A DNA stretch of 64,000 nt from Nitrospirae bacterium YQR-1 (GCA_039908095.1 JAMOBJ010000009.1:30729-94728); one strand, 5' to 3'; numbered from the stretch's first letter, positions 26,764-36,241 are shown. The notes: generated by a model from the letters alone, not told the origin. Numbers and translations are program-made.

Positions 26764-28797
26764 ATGTTAAAAAACAGAACCATTATTGCGTTTTTTATTT
26801 TATCTCTTGTGCGGGTTCCCGTAGTGGCAGGGATAACGTCACTCATACTGATTGTTTTTTTACCCGCATCAATTACAGAAAATCTCACAAGGAAGAAAGT
26901 ATTCGGCCTGACTCCGGGTCTCTTTATTATCCCTGCCGTTGCTGTTGCCGCATATTTTATTTATCTGACAGGGGTTATTTTCCATATTTCAAGCGCTTTT
27001 AGTTTGTATATATATCTGTCACTTCTTGTTTCTCTTTTTCTTGCCACAAGTAAGGGCTTCACCGGCAACCCTGATTTTTCTTATCCTGCGTGGGTTTATG
27101 TAGTATCGGCAGTGACAGCGCTTTATCTGATTGTTATCCTGGGTGAGCAGCCGATAACTCTGATAACCCAGCCACGGTTTGATGAGGTGCTGATAAAGCA
27201 CGGCACATTAATACGCTCCATTTCACAGTACGGGCTTCCTGCCGTTAACCCCTACGTGTTAAATCCGGATTTAGCAGGCGTCCCTCTCGCCTACTACTAC
27301 TCCTACCAGACCCTCTGCAGCGCAATTGCAGATGTGGGAGTTGTTTCCGCACTTAACGCACACGGCATTATAAGCGCCGTCATTTTCGTCGGGTTTTTTC
27401 TCCTCATTTTTGATTACGCAAAGTCCCTGCCGATTCATAAAACACTAATACCTTTCACTCTTTTATTTATCCTGTTTGGTTCGGGGATATCTGTAGTAGG
27501 CAATATAATACAACAGATGGTTTCAAATGAGGGGAAACTCACAGCAGATACTATATTAATGGGGCAGAGTTGGAGCTCCGTTTATGGTTTGCATATAAAT
27601 CCAATATACAGAGCTTTTTTAAACGGGATACAACATATTTTACCGGCTGCGTTAGTCCTGTGGCTGGCCCTTATCGTTAAGATGGAAGGTATCGGTAGTT
27701 TTTTTAAAGTTCAGACCTCCCTGCTCTGTATAGCGCTCTTGCCCGTGCTCTCTCCTTTTGTCTCACTAAGCGGAATTCCAGCAGCTTTGTTGATACTAAT
27801 CATTTGTTTGTCTGAGCATTATCGCAATATAAATTATAAATTTCTTGATAAAACAACAATTTGGTTTGCTATCACCTCGGCGGTTTACCTGTTGCTATCC
27901 ATTCCCGCACTTAATTATTTATTTAACGGAGGTAAGAACTCCGGCAGTCTTCATTTCGGCATGGCCTCATACGGACCTCTATGGTTTAGCTCAGTGCCCG
28001 TAATTGGAGGTGTGTTGAATATAATCGCATTTTTGGTTATTCCACTGTTTCCGGCTGTTTTTTTTATCTTTATTAAGCCTGTGAATTTTAACTCTTATAT
28101 TAAAACGTATTGGCCCCTTTTGATTTGCGCTTTTACAGGGTTTTTAGTACATTTCACTGTTTACAGCAACAATCCGGTAAATGATGCAGGGTTTAGGTCC
28201 GTGTATTTGTCGTTGATCTCTGTTTATCTGTTGTCTGGGGTGAACCTCTCTCTTGTGTGCTCAGGCAGGACATTTTTTTATAAGCCGTTGTTTTTAGGGG
28301 CGGCTGCGTTGCTTACGATTGTAAGTTTAGCTCCCATGTTCTATTACTATTTCTATGTCAGGGTAGCGGACAGAACCGTCAGTAATGCAAATAATATCTA
28401 TGTTGTGGATGTTAATACTGATCTGCTGCCGCTGTATCGCTATATGCAAAAACATTTGCCGAAAGAGGCCGTTATTCAGGGTAATCCTTTTGTCAGGCTG
28501 TCGGCACAGTTTTATTTTTCAGGACACAGGGCGCTGGTTGCAGAAAAGCTCCACTCTGAGATTTTATACAGCGGTTCAGCAGCTAAATCCAATATGCTGA
28601 CTCTTGAGAGATTACTTGCCGATAAGAACCCTTGCACTCTGTCACGCGGACTTAAAAACACCGGCATATACGCTATTGTAGTATCTAAGCCGCCCATGAC
28701 TGAGGGATTTCCGGTTGATTACAACAAAATTGCTGACAGTGGCTGCTTTACCAAAATTTTCAGAAGCGAAAACTACTTCCTGTTCGCTCCAATTTGA
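26764..28797 (+). CDS. Large polytopic membrane protein, GT-C-like
   Basis: 677 residues with around 14 hydrophobic segments and a C-terminal soluble tail (from about 555). The loop after the fourth helix contains QPRFDEVLIKHGTLI and PLAYYYSYQ, reminiscent of uncharacterised GT-C-type membrane glycosyltransferases, but no family can be named with confidence. It lies 59 bases after the SGNH-like gene, so the two may act on the same glycan. Confidence 0.6.
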   Translation: MLKNRTIIAFFILSLVRVPVVAGITSLILIVFLPASITENLTRKKVFGLTPGLFIIPAVAVAAYFIYLTGVIFHISSAFSLYIYLSLLVSLFLATSKGFTGNPDFSYPAWVYVVSAVTALYLIVILGEQPITLITQPRFDEVLIKHGTLIRSISQYGLPAVNPYVLNPDLAGVPLAYYYSYQTLCSAIADVGVVSALNAHGIISAVIFVGFFLLIFDYAKSLPIHKTLIPFTLLFILFGSGISVVGNIIQQMVSNEGKLTADTILMGQSWSSVYGLHINPIYRAFLNGIQHILPAALVLWLALIVKMEGIGSFFKVQTSLLCIALLPVLSPFVSLSGIPAALLILIICLSEHYRNINYKFLDKTTIWFAITSAVYLLLSIPALNYLFNGGKNSGSLHFGMASYGPLWFSSVPVIGGVLNIIAFLVIPLFPAVFFIFIKPVNFNSYIKTYWPLLICAFTGFLVHFTVYSNNPVNDAGFRSVYLSLISVYLLSGVNLSLVCSGRTFFYKPLFLGAAALLTIVSLAPMFYYYFYVRVADRTVSNANNIYVVDVNTDLLPLYRYMQKHLPKEAVIQGNPFVRLSAQFYFSGHRALVAEKLHSEILYSGSAAKSNMLTLERLLADKNPCTLSRGLKNTGIYAIVVSKPPMTEGFPVDYNKIADSGCFTKIFRSENYFLFAPI

Positions 28798-28818
28798 ACG
28801 CATGGACAATTGACTTAA

Positions 28819-28900
28819 GCAGCCCCACCTTTAGGGAAGAGTACGCCCCTGAGCTTTTGACGAAGCCAACGGAGTTAGACGATTGAATGCAACTTGGTAT
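28819..28900. repeat. MITE-like fragment E fused to the end of the pfkB-like gene
   Basis: The right half of the family element (cctttagggaagagtacgcccc to gattgaatgcaacttggtat). Its intact outer end abuts the kinase reading frame. The kinase stop codon (28831-28833) lies inside the fragment, so the last 22 or so codons of that gene are repeat sequence. Confidence 0.8.
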
Positions 28901-29790
28901 AATTCATGTTTTTTCATAAACTCTGTGATTTCAATGATATCAGGGATACCGGTTCTACCTCCCAATTTAAGGCATTTAGCGGCGGCTAAGGCTGTGGCAA
29001 ATTTTATAACCTCTTCAATCGGCCAGCCACTGAGTAAGCCGTAAATATACCCGCCATGAAAGACGTCACCGGCTCCGGTTGTGTCAACAGGTTTAATTTT
29101 ACAGGCCGGGAAATGAAAGTATTTATCTGCCGTTGCTGTGATGCTGCCCTTTTGGCCTAATGTTACAGTTGCAGCTTTAGCGCCTGCAGCAAGAAGGTTT
29201 TTTAATGTTGTTGTATGATTTTCGCAATAACTTGTACTAAAATCTTCCGAGCACACGATATAGTCACACAGTGGCAGTAATTGTTCTGTGCCGTCTCTGA
29301 GAGTACCCACATCAAGCATTACGGGGATATTTTTTAGTTTTGCCGCTGTGGCGGCTTCAATTGCGGCCTCAAGCATAAGCCCGTCAAGATGAAGCATGTC
29401 AACCCCTGAGAAAAATGAATCACTTATGTTATCTCCTTTAAGATTCCCAAAAGTAGGCCGTGACCAAAAAATAGTTCTTCTGCCATTTTCCCTGTTGACC
29501 AAAATAAAGGCGAGTTGAGATTGATATCCCGGCACTTTTACCATAAAGCTGATATCAACACCTTCTCTTACAAGCTCGGAGATTATTATTTGGCCTGTGC
29601 TATCATCAGAGACTAAGCCCATAAATCTGGTTGAGACTCCCAGACGGCTTAATGCAACAAGGGCTGTTGCCACCGGGCCTCCACCCTGGGCAAGCCACGG
29701 CGTTACCTCACATTTCATGTCCTCGGAAGGATATGTATCAATGAAAGCAAGATTATCAAGCGAGCACTGTCCAATACCTGCCACCATCAT
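28831..29790 (-). CDS. PfkB-family sugar/nucleoside kinase with repeat-derived C-terminus
   Basis: 319 residues. The ribokinase fold is complete: the N-terminal GIGQCSLDN strand, GGGPVATALVALSRLG, and the PfkB signature with catalytic Asp DTTGAGDVFHGGYIYG near 230-245. The substrate is not predictable. The start overlaps the lpxL-like stop by four bases (ATGA), so it is the last gene of the rplU-rpmA-obgE-lpxL operon. The C-terminal YQVAFNRLTPLASSKAQGRT and stop are read from a MITE fragment, replacing the native end; the core is not affected. Confidence 0.88.
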   Translation of the reverse strand: MMVAGIGQCSLDNLAFIDTYPSEDMKCEVTPWLAQGGGPVATALVALSRLGVSTRFMGLVSDDSTGQIIISELVREGVDISFMVKVPGYQSQLAFILVNRENGRRTIFWSRPTFGNLKGDNISDSFFSGVDMLHLDGLMLEAAIEAATAAKLKNIPVMLDVGTLRDGTEQLLPLCDYIVCSEDFSTSYCENHTTTLKNLLAAGAKAATVTLGQKGSITATADKYFHFPACKIKPVDTTGAGDVFHGGYIYGLLSGWPIEEVIKFATALAAAKCLKLGGRTGIPDIIEITEFMKKHELYQVAFNRLTPLASSKAQGRTLP

Positions 29791-30728
29791 GGCTTAGCCC
29801 ATACATTTTCTTTTTTGTAAGTTTTCCATCTGTTGTGAATCCAAAGATATTGCTCCGGGTACTCCCTTATGATGTGTTCCATGGCTTTTGTAATCTCTCC
29901 GGTAATGCGGTGTATTTCAGCTTTTTCGCTGCTGTAGCTGCTAAGGGGATAAATCGGATCGCTTACAAACCCTGTAAAAGTCCCGTCATTAGCTTTTTGC
30001 CTTACACAGGCACAGACCACGACGGGTTTTTTGTAAAGTACCGAAAGCATTGCCGGAATCGGCGTTGCTGTTGCCTTTCTTCCAAAGTAATCAACAGAGA
30101 TTCCCTTTGATGTGCTTTGGTCGGGCAGCATTCCAATTGACTTACCACGCCGGAGGGTTTCCTGAAGTTTAAACATTGCATTTGTCTTGGCAATAAAGAC
30201 CTGACCGGTATCAGTGCGGCTGGAATAGATTAATTTCTCTAAATATGGGTTATCAAGCGGCCTTGCCACTACAACCAGAGCAATCCCTACTATGGAGCTT
30301 ACGTGAGGGAGTAGTTCCCAGTTGCCTATATGCGGAGTTAAAAAGATGCAGCCTCCGCTTGAGTCATGAATGTCTTTAGCCTTTTTAAACAGCATCTCGA
30401 TGTGGGTTGTGCTTTTATGGGCTTTTCTGAAAGCCTCGGGAGTTTTAAAAGTGCTCCGGTTTTTTATCATCTCAAGAAAAGACATTATAAATGAGCGGCA
30501 GCTTTCCCTTGCTATAGTGGTTACCTCGGCCTGCGATTTGTCAGGGAATGCGGAAGAGATATTTTCAATGGCAATTGAGCGTCTCTTTGGTACAAATCTA
30601 AAAAGCATATCGCCTGTGATTGTGCCTAATATTCTGATTCCACGGTTAGGTAAAAGCCCTGCCAACGTAAAAAGCACAAGGACTGCAAAGTATTCTATAA
30701 GCCATTTGAGTTTTGACTTTTTTACCAT
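29787..30728 (-). CDS. Lipid A biosynthesis acyltransferase (LpxL/HtrB family)
   Basis: 313 residues. It has an N-terminal membrane helix (about 10-28), then the HX4E-type catalytic motif LTPHIGNWELLPH at about 130-142, VVARPLDNPYLEKLI, and LPDQSTSKGISVDYFG, all typical of LpxL/LpxM acyltransferases. It adds a secondary fatty acid to lipid A at the inner face of the inner membrane, indicating an LPS-bearing outer membrane. The ATG overlaps the obgE stop (ATGGTAA), so it is translationally coupled. The exact acyl position is unknown. Confidence 0.88.
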   Translation of the reverse strand: MVKKSKLKWLIEYFAVLVLFTLAGLLPNRGIRILGTITGDMLFRFVPKRRSIAIENISSAFPDKSQAEVTTIARESCRSFIMSFLEMIKNRSTFKTPEAFRKAHKSTTHIEMLFKKAKDIHDSSGGCIFLTPHIGNWELLPHVSSIVGIALVVVARPLDNPYLEKLIYSSRTDTGQVFIAKTNAMFKLQETLRRGKSIGMLPDQSTSKGISVDYFGRKATATPIPAMLSVLYKKPVVVCACVRQKANDGTFTGFVSDPIYPLSSYSSEKAEIHRITGEITKAMEHIIREYPEQYLWIHNRWKTYKKENVWAKP

Positions 30729-31729
30729 GGCAGTTCTTTCAATCTGTTTGATACATAGGAGATAAGGTCGTTTATACCTTCATGTGTGACGGCTGAAACA
30801 GGGAAAAAAGGGATGCCGTTATTGATGCAAAAGTCAGCTAACGTTTTTTTAAGGGTTCCGTCACCCTCTGCGTCAACCTTGGAGGCTACAACGATCTGGG
30901 GTTTTTGGGCAAGCTCTGTGCTGTAAAGGGATAGTTCATGATTAACTTTTTCGTAAGTCTCAACGGGATTTACCTCAACTCCCTCAGAGATGTCAACCAT
31001 GTGAAGCAGCAGCCGTGACCTCTGGGCGTGTCTCAAAAACTGTAACCCCAGTCCTGCGCCAAGATGTGCGCCTTCTATGATTCCAGGAATATCGGCCACA
31101 ATAAAGCTCGAGTAGTCGTTAAGTTTTACAACGCCCAGGTTTGGAACGAGGGTTGTAAAAGGGTAGGAGGCTATTTTTGCTCTACTTGCTGATATGGAAG
31201 ATATCAGTGTGGATTTACCGGCATTAGGCATACCTATGATACCGGCATCGGCGATGAGTTTAAGCTCAAGTACAAGGTTAGCCTCCTGTGCCGTCTCTCC
31301 GGGTTGTGCAAACTTAGGTGAGCGAAGTGTTGAGGATTTAAAATGGGCGTTTCCCTTACCACCGCGTCCTCCCTTGAGTACTACCGCTTCCATACCCTCT
31401 GTGGTTAAGTCGGCTAACACCACACCTGAATCAAGGTTTTTAATTACCGTACCAACCGGAACGTCTATTATAAGGGCGGGGCTGTCTGCACCGTGCATGT
31501 CTTTACCCATGCCGTGGCCGCCCCGTTTTACCTCGTAGTGTTTTTTGTACTTGTGGTCAAGCAGGGTATTGAGGTGAGTGACTGCCCTGAAAATTATATC
31601 GCCGCCCTTGCCGCCGTCTCCGCCGTCCGGAGCACCTCTGGGTTTAAACTTCTCTCTTCCAAAACTTACACATCCTGCGCCGCCGTCTCCAGCCTTGCAG
31701 TAAACTGTTACAAGATCGACAAATTTCAC
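30722..31729 (-). CDS. obgE: GTPase Obg
   Basis: 335 residues with the glycine-rich Obg fold (GDGGAGCVSFGREKFKPRGAPDGGDGG at about 14-40), G1 GMPNAGKS near 165, G3 DIPG near 212, and the NKXD-like element ASKVDA near 283. It is a ribosome-assembly and stress GTPase. It sits downstream of rplU-rpmA as in most bacteria. The C-terminal OCT extension seen in some Obg proteins is absent. Confidence 0.96.
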   Translation of the reverse strand: MKFVDLVTVYCKAGDGGAGCVSFGREKFKPRGAPDGGDGGKGGDIIFRAVTHLNTLLDHKYKKHYEVKRGGHGMGKDMHGADSPALIIDVPVGTVIKNLDSGVVLADLTTEGMEAVVLKGGRGGKGNAHFKSSTLRSPKFAQPGETAQEANLVLELKLIADAGIIGMPNAGKSTLISSISASRAKIASYPFTTLVPNLGVVKLNDYSSFIVADIPGIIEGAHLGAGLGLQFLRHAQRSRLLLHMVDISEGVEVNPVETYEKVNHELSLYSTELAQKPQIVVASKVDAEGDGTLKKTLADFCINNGIPFFPVSAVTHEGINDLISYVSNRLKELPW

Positions 31730-31807
31730 AATATGTATTGCATTAGCGCAAAAGCCCTCTTTTCATGGGCTTTAGTCCATTTGTTAAGAAAACTATAGAT
31801 AGCAGTC

Positions 31808-32089
31808 TTAGCCCTGAGCCGCAACCTGAACAGTAACCGCCGGATAAACGCTCACTTTAGTTCTGGTTTTATCCTTTCTTTCAAACTTAACGATGCCTGC
31901 GATTTTTGCAAACAGGGTGTCGTCAGAGCCGATTCCGACATTTGAACCGGGGTGGAGTTTTGTGCCGCGCTGTCTTACAAGAATACTGCCTGCGGTAACT
32001 GTCTGACCGCCGTAGCGCTTTACTCCAAGACGCTTAGACTTACTGTCACGACCGTTTCGTGTGCTTCCCACACCTTTTTTATGAGCCAT
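31808..32089 (-). CDS. rpmA: Ribosomal protein L27
   Basis: 93 residues. [19 protein letters not shown] and [21 protein letters not shown] are the canonical L27 N-terminus and core. It starts 2 bases after the rplU stop. The N-terminus has no cleavable extension. It is part of the 50S subunit near the peptidyl-transferase centre. Confidence 0.98.
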   Translation of the reverse strand: MAHKKGVGSTRNGRDSKSKRLGVKRYGGQTVTAGSILVRQRGTKLHPGSNVGIGSDDTLFAKIAGIVKFERKDKTRTKVSVYPAVTVQVAAQG

Positions 32090-32091
32090 GA

Positions 32092-32406
32092 TTAACCTCC
32101 AATTATCTCATTAATTTTAATTTTCGTGTAATGTTGTCTGTGGACATGGAGTTTCCTTGTGGCCTTCCTGGGTTTCATCTTAAAGACGTCAACTTTCCTG
32201 GTTCTGCCTTTTTCCAATACCTCCGCCTTTACTGATACCCCTTCAATGTATGGTTTTCCGACAGTTAATTTTGTACCGTCAAAAAAAGCCAACACTTTAT
32301 CTATTGTCACAGAGTCCCCAACAGCGTTATCCAGCCTATCTACCCTAAGCGTCTCATCAGGCGCCACTCTCACCTGCTTGCCCCCCGTCAGCACTATCGC
32401 ATACAT
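32092..32406 (-). CDS. rplU: Ribosomal protein L21
   Basis: 104 residues from ATG 32406 (TCCTCC complement, i.e. GGAGGA, 8 bases upstream); an in-frame TTG one codon earlier is less likely. [14 protein letters not shown] at the start and [19 protein letters not shown] near the end are L21 signatures. It is the first gene of the rplU-rpmA-obgE-lpxL-pfkB unit. Confidence 0.98.
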   Translation of the reverse strand: MYAIVLTGGKQVRVAPDETLRVDRLDNAVGDSVTIDKVLAFFDGTKLTVGKPYIEGVSVKAEVLEKGRTRKVDVFKMKPRKATRKLHVHRQHYTKIKINEIIGG

Positions 32407-32547
32407 CAATCTTATCCTCCAAATCCTTGATTTATTATCTTTATTTTATTCTCAACCGGCAATTGATATTGTATATAATTTGTTTTAGGTTTGTCAAATA
32501 AGCCGTTCTCTCAATAAAAATTTTTTATAATGCTTACTGCATCTGTA

Positions 32548-32610
32548 ATACCAAGTTGCATTCAATCGTCTAACTTCGCTGGGCTTGGTCAAAAGCTCCG
32601 GGGTGTACGT
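32548..32610. repeat. MITE-like fragment F
   Basis: ataccaagttgcattcaatcgtctaacttcgctgg, followed by aaaagctccggggtgtacgt, is one outer end plus part of the inner sequence. The other half is missing. It lies in the rplU / response-regulator intergenic region. Confidence 0.7.
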
Positions 32611-32654
32611 ATAGTTTATTTTGTCCATATCCCGATGTTATACTCTGATTACAG

Positions 32655-33302
32655 ATGAGAGTATTAATAATAGAAGACGATAAGATACTCTGTGAGAGCC
32701 TGCGGGAATATCTAAAAACGAAGGACATAACTGCAGATTGTCTTGAGGATGAGAGGGAGTATTTTAATTACCTGAATAATTACACGTATGATGTGATACT
32801 GTTGGATTTAATGCTGAGGTATCTTAAGGGTGAGGATGTGCTCAAACATATAAGAGCAAAGGGAATCGGCACGCCGGTGCTCATTCTTACCGCCAAAGAC
32901 GGCATAGCCGACAAGGAAACCTGTTTCACTCTGGGGGCTGACGATTACCTTATAAAACCGTTTAATCTCAGAGAGCTGGTCTTAAGGGTAAAGTCTCTGT
33001 CAAACAGGTCACACATGCACAGTATAATTAAAATAGACGATATAACGGTGGATGTTGACGCCCAGGTGATTTATAAGGATGCCGTGGAGGTGAATCTTTC
33101 AAAAACAGCATGGAACCTTTTTTACCTGCTGCTTAAACATCGCGGTGAGATAGTCTATAATGATACGATTATGGGTTATGTGTGGGGAGATAAACCCTCC
33201 AGTGATGAAATCATAAGAACTTATGTGAAAATGCTCAGAAAGATTCTCCCTCCAAATGCCATCTCCACATACAAGGGCAGAGGATACAAACTTAACTTGT
33301 AA
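32655..33302 (+). CDS. OmpR-family response regulator
   Basis: 215 residues: a receiver domain (acid pair IIEDD near 6-9, phospho-acceptor D51 in VILLDLML, lysine in DDYLIKPF) and a C-terminal winged-helix DNA-binding domain (Trans_reg_C) ending ISTYKGRGYKL. The loop after D51 reads RYLKG rather than the usual P-x-x-D/S-G. No histidine kinase is adjacent, so it is an orphan. It precedes the pilus operon, but two repeats and about 490 bases separate them. Confidence 0.93.
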   Translation: MRVLIIEDDKILCESLREYLKTKDITADCLEDEREYFNYLNNYTYDVILLDLMLRYLKGEDVLKHIRAKGIGTPVLILTAKDGIADKETCFTLGADDYLIKPFNLRELVLRVKSLSNRSHMHSIIKIDDITVDVDAQVIYKDAVEVNLSKTAWNLFYLLLKHRGEIVYNDTIMGYVWGDKPSSDEIIRTYVKMLRKILPPNAISTYKGRGYKLNL

Positions 33303-33355
33303 GCTAAAATGCGTTGATGTTATCAGCCGCTGAGGTTACAATGAGATTTAAACTT

Positions 33356-33439
33356 ATACCAAGTTGTATTCAATCATCTAATACCAAGCAGCGTTCAAAG
33401 ACGTAATATTAAATTACTTTTTTAATTGCTACTTGGTAT
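33356..33439. repeat. MITE-like fragments G (two end-pieces)
   Basis: The first piece (33356-33380) is a lone outer end (ataccaagttgtattcaatc). The second (33381-33439) is a miniature with both outer ends, ATACCAAGCAGC and GCTACTTGGTAT, and an unrelated AT-rich middle. With copy H these account for half of the 490-base gap 33303-33793; the rest (33603-33793) shows no recognisable element. Confidence 0.7.
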
Positions 33440-33460
33440 AAATCAGATAAATCATGGTTC

Positions 33461-33602
33461 ATACCAAGTAGCAGTCAAAAGAGTAACGAGGCGGCAAGGA
33501 GAAAACGACACCTCCCCTTAACAGGGGATTCCCCTTTAGGGGAGACGTCAAGGAGTTTTCGACGATGCCAACAAAGTTAATCGAATGAATGCAACTTGGT
33601 AT
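33461..33602. repeat. MITE-like element H, full type 1 copy
   Basis: 142 bases from ataccaagtagcagtcaaaag to cgaatgaatgcaacttggtat, with both outer ends and the central cctccccttaacaggggattcc / tttaggggag hairpin. It is useful as a reference copy for the family. Confidence 0.88.
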
Positions 33603-33793
33603 CAGATTCTTTAAAGAGTTACCTGACATTTGCCGATAAAACATTACTTTATATATAATATATTTACAAATAATGATAAAAAAAATATTCGCTGAAATAT
33701 ATGCGCTGACACGCAGACACTCTGCAGATGACGATCTCCGTCTGAGGCCTGTCCCACGGTTAAGAACTCCAGCCACATGCACTTATTACGATA

Positions 33794-35200
33794 ATGTTTG
33801 AAACCACCGCTATAAGCTTTGAAGGTGAAAAAGTAAAGGTTGTTTCCGCTAAAACATCAGGGAAAAACTTAATTTTAAACAGAGCCGAAACTTTTAATAA
33901 AGACGAACTCGATATTTTTCTCAGAAAAGACACTACAAAAAGCTACATACTGGTTTACAATTTTCAACATATCCATGAAGATTATATAACCATACCACCT
34001 ATTGAAAAAAAATTGGTCAGAAATCTTATACACCGTGAAGTAATAAGAATCCATCCGCAACTAAGGGAATTTTCAGAAATATTTTTCTATGTTGGTGATA
34101 AAACAGAGGGTGGAAGGATTTTAAAAGAATATCTGGTTATATCTTTTACCGGAGATGAACTTGACCAGGTTATCAGAAAATTTAACGATTTGGGAAAACG
34201 CATAACAGCTCTTTACCCTGACTTCTTTGCACCCCTGTGCCTTATTCCAGCTGCAAATGAGCAATTCATTTTAGTGTTTAACTCCGCCGATAATAAGGTT
34301 ATGCTGTTGGTTAAAGAGGGCGGAGCTCTATTTATGAGAGTTAACCAGGCTATTGAGCCGGGCACCACAGACCTTGATATTCAAAGTATCAATATGACAA
34401 TAAACCACATCAGGCAGTCTTTGAGAATAAGCCCTGCATTTGTCACTGTTACCGGTACGATGTCAAGTGAGTATGAAGCGCAATTACAGCCCATTGCCCC
34501 TCTTATGATAGCCTTAAAACCCTCGTATGTATCCTGCGATATGGAGCATTTTAACGAATACCTGCTGCCGCTTTCGGCAATATGCAGCTTCAGCAAGTTA
34601 AAAGACCCCCTTGGTTTAAATATTATCCCAAAGAAATTCAGAGATCAAAATTACCTTGAAAACTATCTTTCTTACTCAACCGCCGCCTTTGTTTCCACCT
34701 CCGTCGTGATACTGCTTTTTATTTTACTTAACATTTACAACGTGTTTACTTTAACTAATGAAATCTCCCTTATCAGAGCCGATAACGGTAACATAAAGGA
34801 CATTGTTTCGTCCTACAATAAGGCTGCCGCAGCTTTTGAACAACATGCTAAGGTTTTTGAGTTTTTAAGGAGAAATCAATCCGCCTCGCTGCTTAACGCC
34901 TTTTTAGCTGTGCTTGTCTCTGTTGACACCCAAAAGGCTGAAATCGAATCTGTTGCACTGTCAGTGTCAGAGGGTGCACCGGTAGCAAAGGTCTCCTTAA
35001 CGGGTAAGGTAAAATCAGAGAGTTTTGCAGAAATCCGCAGCTCCGTTGATTCCCTCTCTGATAACTTAAAGGCGGTAAAAAATGTTGATAAGTGTTCGTC
35101 CGGTTATAATTTAAAAGATAAGAGCTTTAAGCTGGAACTTCAGTTTACGGCAGCTTCAGGAAAACAACAAGGTGATATTAACAAAGTATCTACAAGATAG
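33794..35200 (+). CDS. mshI: MshI-like protein, PilM-PilN fusion
   Basis: 468 residues. The N-terminal 300 or so residues have the actin-like PilM/GspL pattern (LVYNFQHIHEDYITIPP, VLVFNSADNKVMLLVKEGG). A membrane helix at about 300-323 follows, then a periplasmic PilN-like part with coiled coil and an alpha/beta domain. MshI-type proteins join cytoplasmic PilM to PilN in one chain. As first gene of the pilus unit, it should build the inner-membrane platform of an MSHA-like type IV pilus. It overlaps the next gene by 29 bases. ATG 33794 has no clear ribosome site, so the start is uncertain. Confidence 0.75.
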   Translation: MFETTAISFEGEKVKVVSAKTSGKNLILNRAETFNKDELDIFLRKDTTKSYILVYNFQHIHEDYITIPPIEKKLVRNLIHREVIRIHPQLREFSEIFFYVGDKTEGGRILKEYLVISFTGDELDQVIRKFNDLGKRITALYPDFFAPLCLIPAANEQFILVFNSADNKVMLLVKEGGALFMRVNQAIEPGTTDLDIQSINMTINHIRQSLRISPAFVTVTGTMSSEYEAQLQPIAPLMIALKPSYVSCDMEHFNEYLLPLSAICSFSKLKDPLGLNIIPKKFRDQNYLENYLSYSTAAFVSTSVVILLFILLNIYNVFTLTNEISLIRADNGNIKDIVSSYNKAAAAFEQHAKVFEFLRRNQSASLLNAFLAVLVSVDTQKAEIESVALSVSEGAPVAKVSLTGKVKSESFAEIRSSVDSLSDNLKAVKNVDKCSSGYNLKDKSFKLELQFTAASGKQQGDINKVSTR

Positions 35201-35771
35201 ACTAAGAAGAAATATGATTGCCGGGTGTCTGCTTGCAGGCATGTTGGCTCTTTTGTTGTTTTTAAAATCATACGAGGCTTCACTTACGGAAACAAAAACC
35301 CGTCTGCTTACTTTAAAACCTAAAATCGTCCAAATAATAAGAAATAAAAACCTGGCTGATGAGGCTAACGACAGAGTTAACAAAATCATCTCTCAGAGAT
35401 ACTCCTCAGGACCATCCTCAGTGTATATTCTCAAGGCTCTCGATGAAATGCAAGGCAGATATAAGAAAGGGCTGCAAACCACTTTTAGTGATTTTCAGGC
35501 TGGCAAGGAAGGCCTGGAGTTTCCACTTGAAATTACCTTTAATGGAAACTTTTCTGAAATCGCGGAGTTTACCGTTTATCTGGAAAACCTGAGATTTCCT
35601 TTCTATGTTATAAAGGAGTTTACTCTGAAAAAAGAAAAAAGCTCTATACTTGCATGTAACATTAAAGGGCGTTTTGTTTTTCCTGAACTATCACCTAAGA
35701 CCGGTGCAACAGATGCCGGTAAGGGAAATTTACATGCAGGAAAGGCACAGAGGGTATATAGTGAACAATAA
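35172..35771 (+). CDS. mshJ: MshJ/PilO-like pilus assembly protein
   Basis: 199 residues from GTG 35172. It has a short cytoplasmic N-terminus, one membrane helix (about 15-32), a coiled coil (about 33-70) and a ferredoxin-like periplasmic domain (LEITFNGNFSEIAEFTVYLENLRFPFYV). This is the PilO/GspM/MshJ layout. It works with PilN-like parts to align the secretin and motor. It overlaps both neighbours. Confidence 0.75.
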   Translation: MILTKYLQDRLRRNMIAGCLLAGMLALLLFLKSYEASLTETKTRLLTLKPKIVQIIRNKNLADEANDRVNKIISQRYSSGPSSVYILKALDEMQGRYKKGLQTTFSDFQAGKEGLEFPLEITFNGNFSEIAEFTVYLENLRFPFYVIKEFTLKKEKSSILACNIKGRFVFPELSPKTGATDAGKGNLHAGKAQRVYSEQ

Positions 35772-36240
35772 GCTTCCGCTAAAACTGGGACTTCCTTACA
35801 TCCTCTGTGCAGCAATGTTTTTTTCACTGAGTGGTTTAACCCTGACAGCGCAGATAACACCGGATGAGCAAGCCATAATGAAACTGTCACAGAAGGACTA
35901 CTCCAAATATAAAGAAGTTGGAGTTTCCCCGGCGGAGCACGTTAAGATTTCACCTGAGTCAGGCAGAAAAACTTTTAATCTTGATGATGATACAGAGAAT
36001 ACACACACAGAACCTGAGGTTCAAACTAAACAAGAGAAGCCGACAGAGCTTTTCACAGCCTTTATCGTCTCCCTTGTAGCCATAACAGAGGACAGAAGAT
36101 ATGCTATCATAAATGGAACCCTCCTGAGGGAGGGAGCAGAGTTTGAAGGAGTGCAAGTGAAAAAGATCGAACAGGGAGCCGTTCTTTTAGCGGGCAAACA
36201 CCGCTCGGAATGGATAAAACTCACTAAGAGGGCTAATTGA
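35761..36240 (+). CDS. mshK: MshK/PilP-like periplasmic protein
   Basis: About 159 residues from GTG 35761 (GAGGG six bases upstream), preferred over the longer frame from 35650, which would lie inside mshJ. There is an N-terminal signal or anchor (about 9-28). The C-terminal domain DRRYAIINGTLLREGAEFEGVQVKKI followed by LAGKHRSEWIKL is the small beta domain of GspC/PilP/MshK proteins that contacts the secretin. The middle is acidic and disordered. Confidence 0.75.
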   Translation: MNNKLPLKLGLPYILCAAMFFSLSGLTLTAQITPDEQAIMKLSQKDYSKYKEVGVSPAEHVKISPESGRKTFNLDDDTENTHTEPEVQTKQEKPTELFTAFIVSLVAITEDRRYAIINGTLLREGAEFEGVQVKKIEQGAVLLAGKHRSEWIKLTKRAN

Positions 36241-36241
36241 T

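Noticed and set aside
32655..33302. OmpR-type regulator as an RpaA-like clock output
   Set aside because: It lies about 25 kb from kaiBC, has no clock-specific feature and is nearer to ribosomal and pilus genes.
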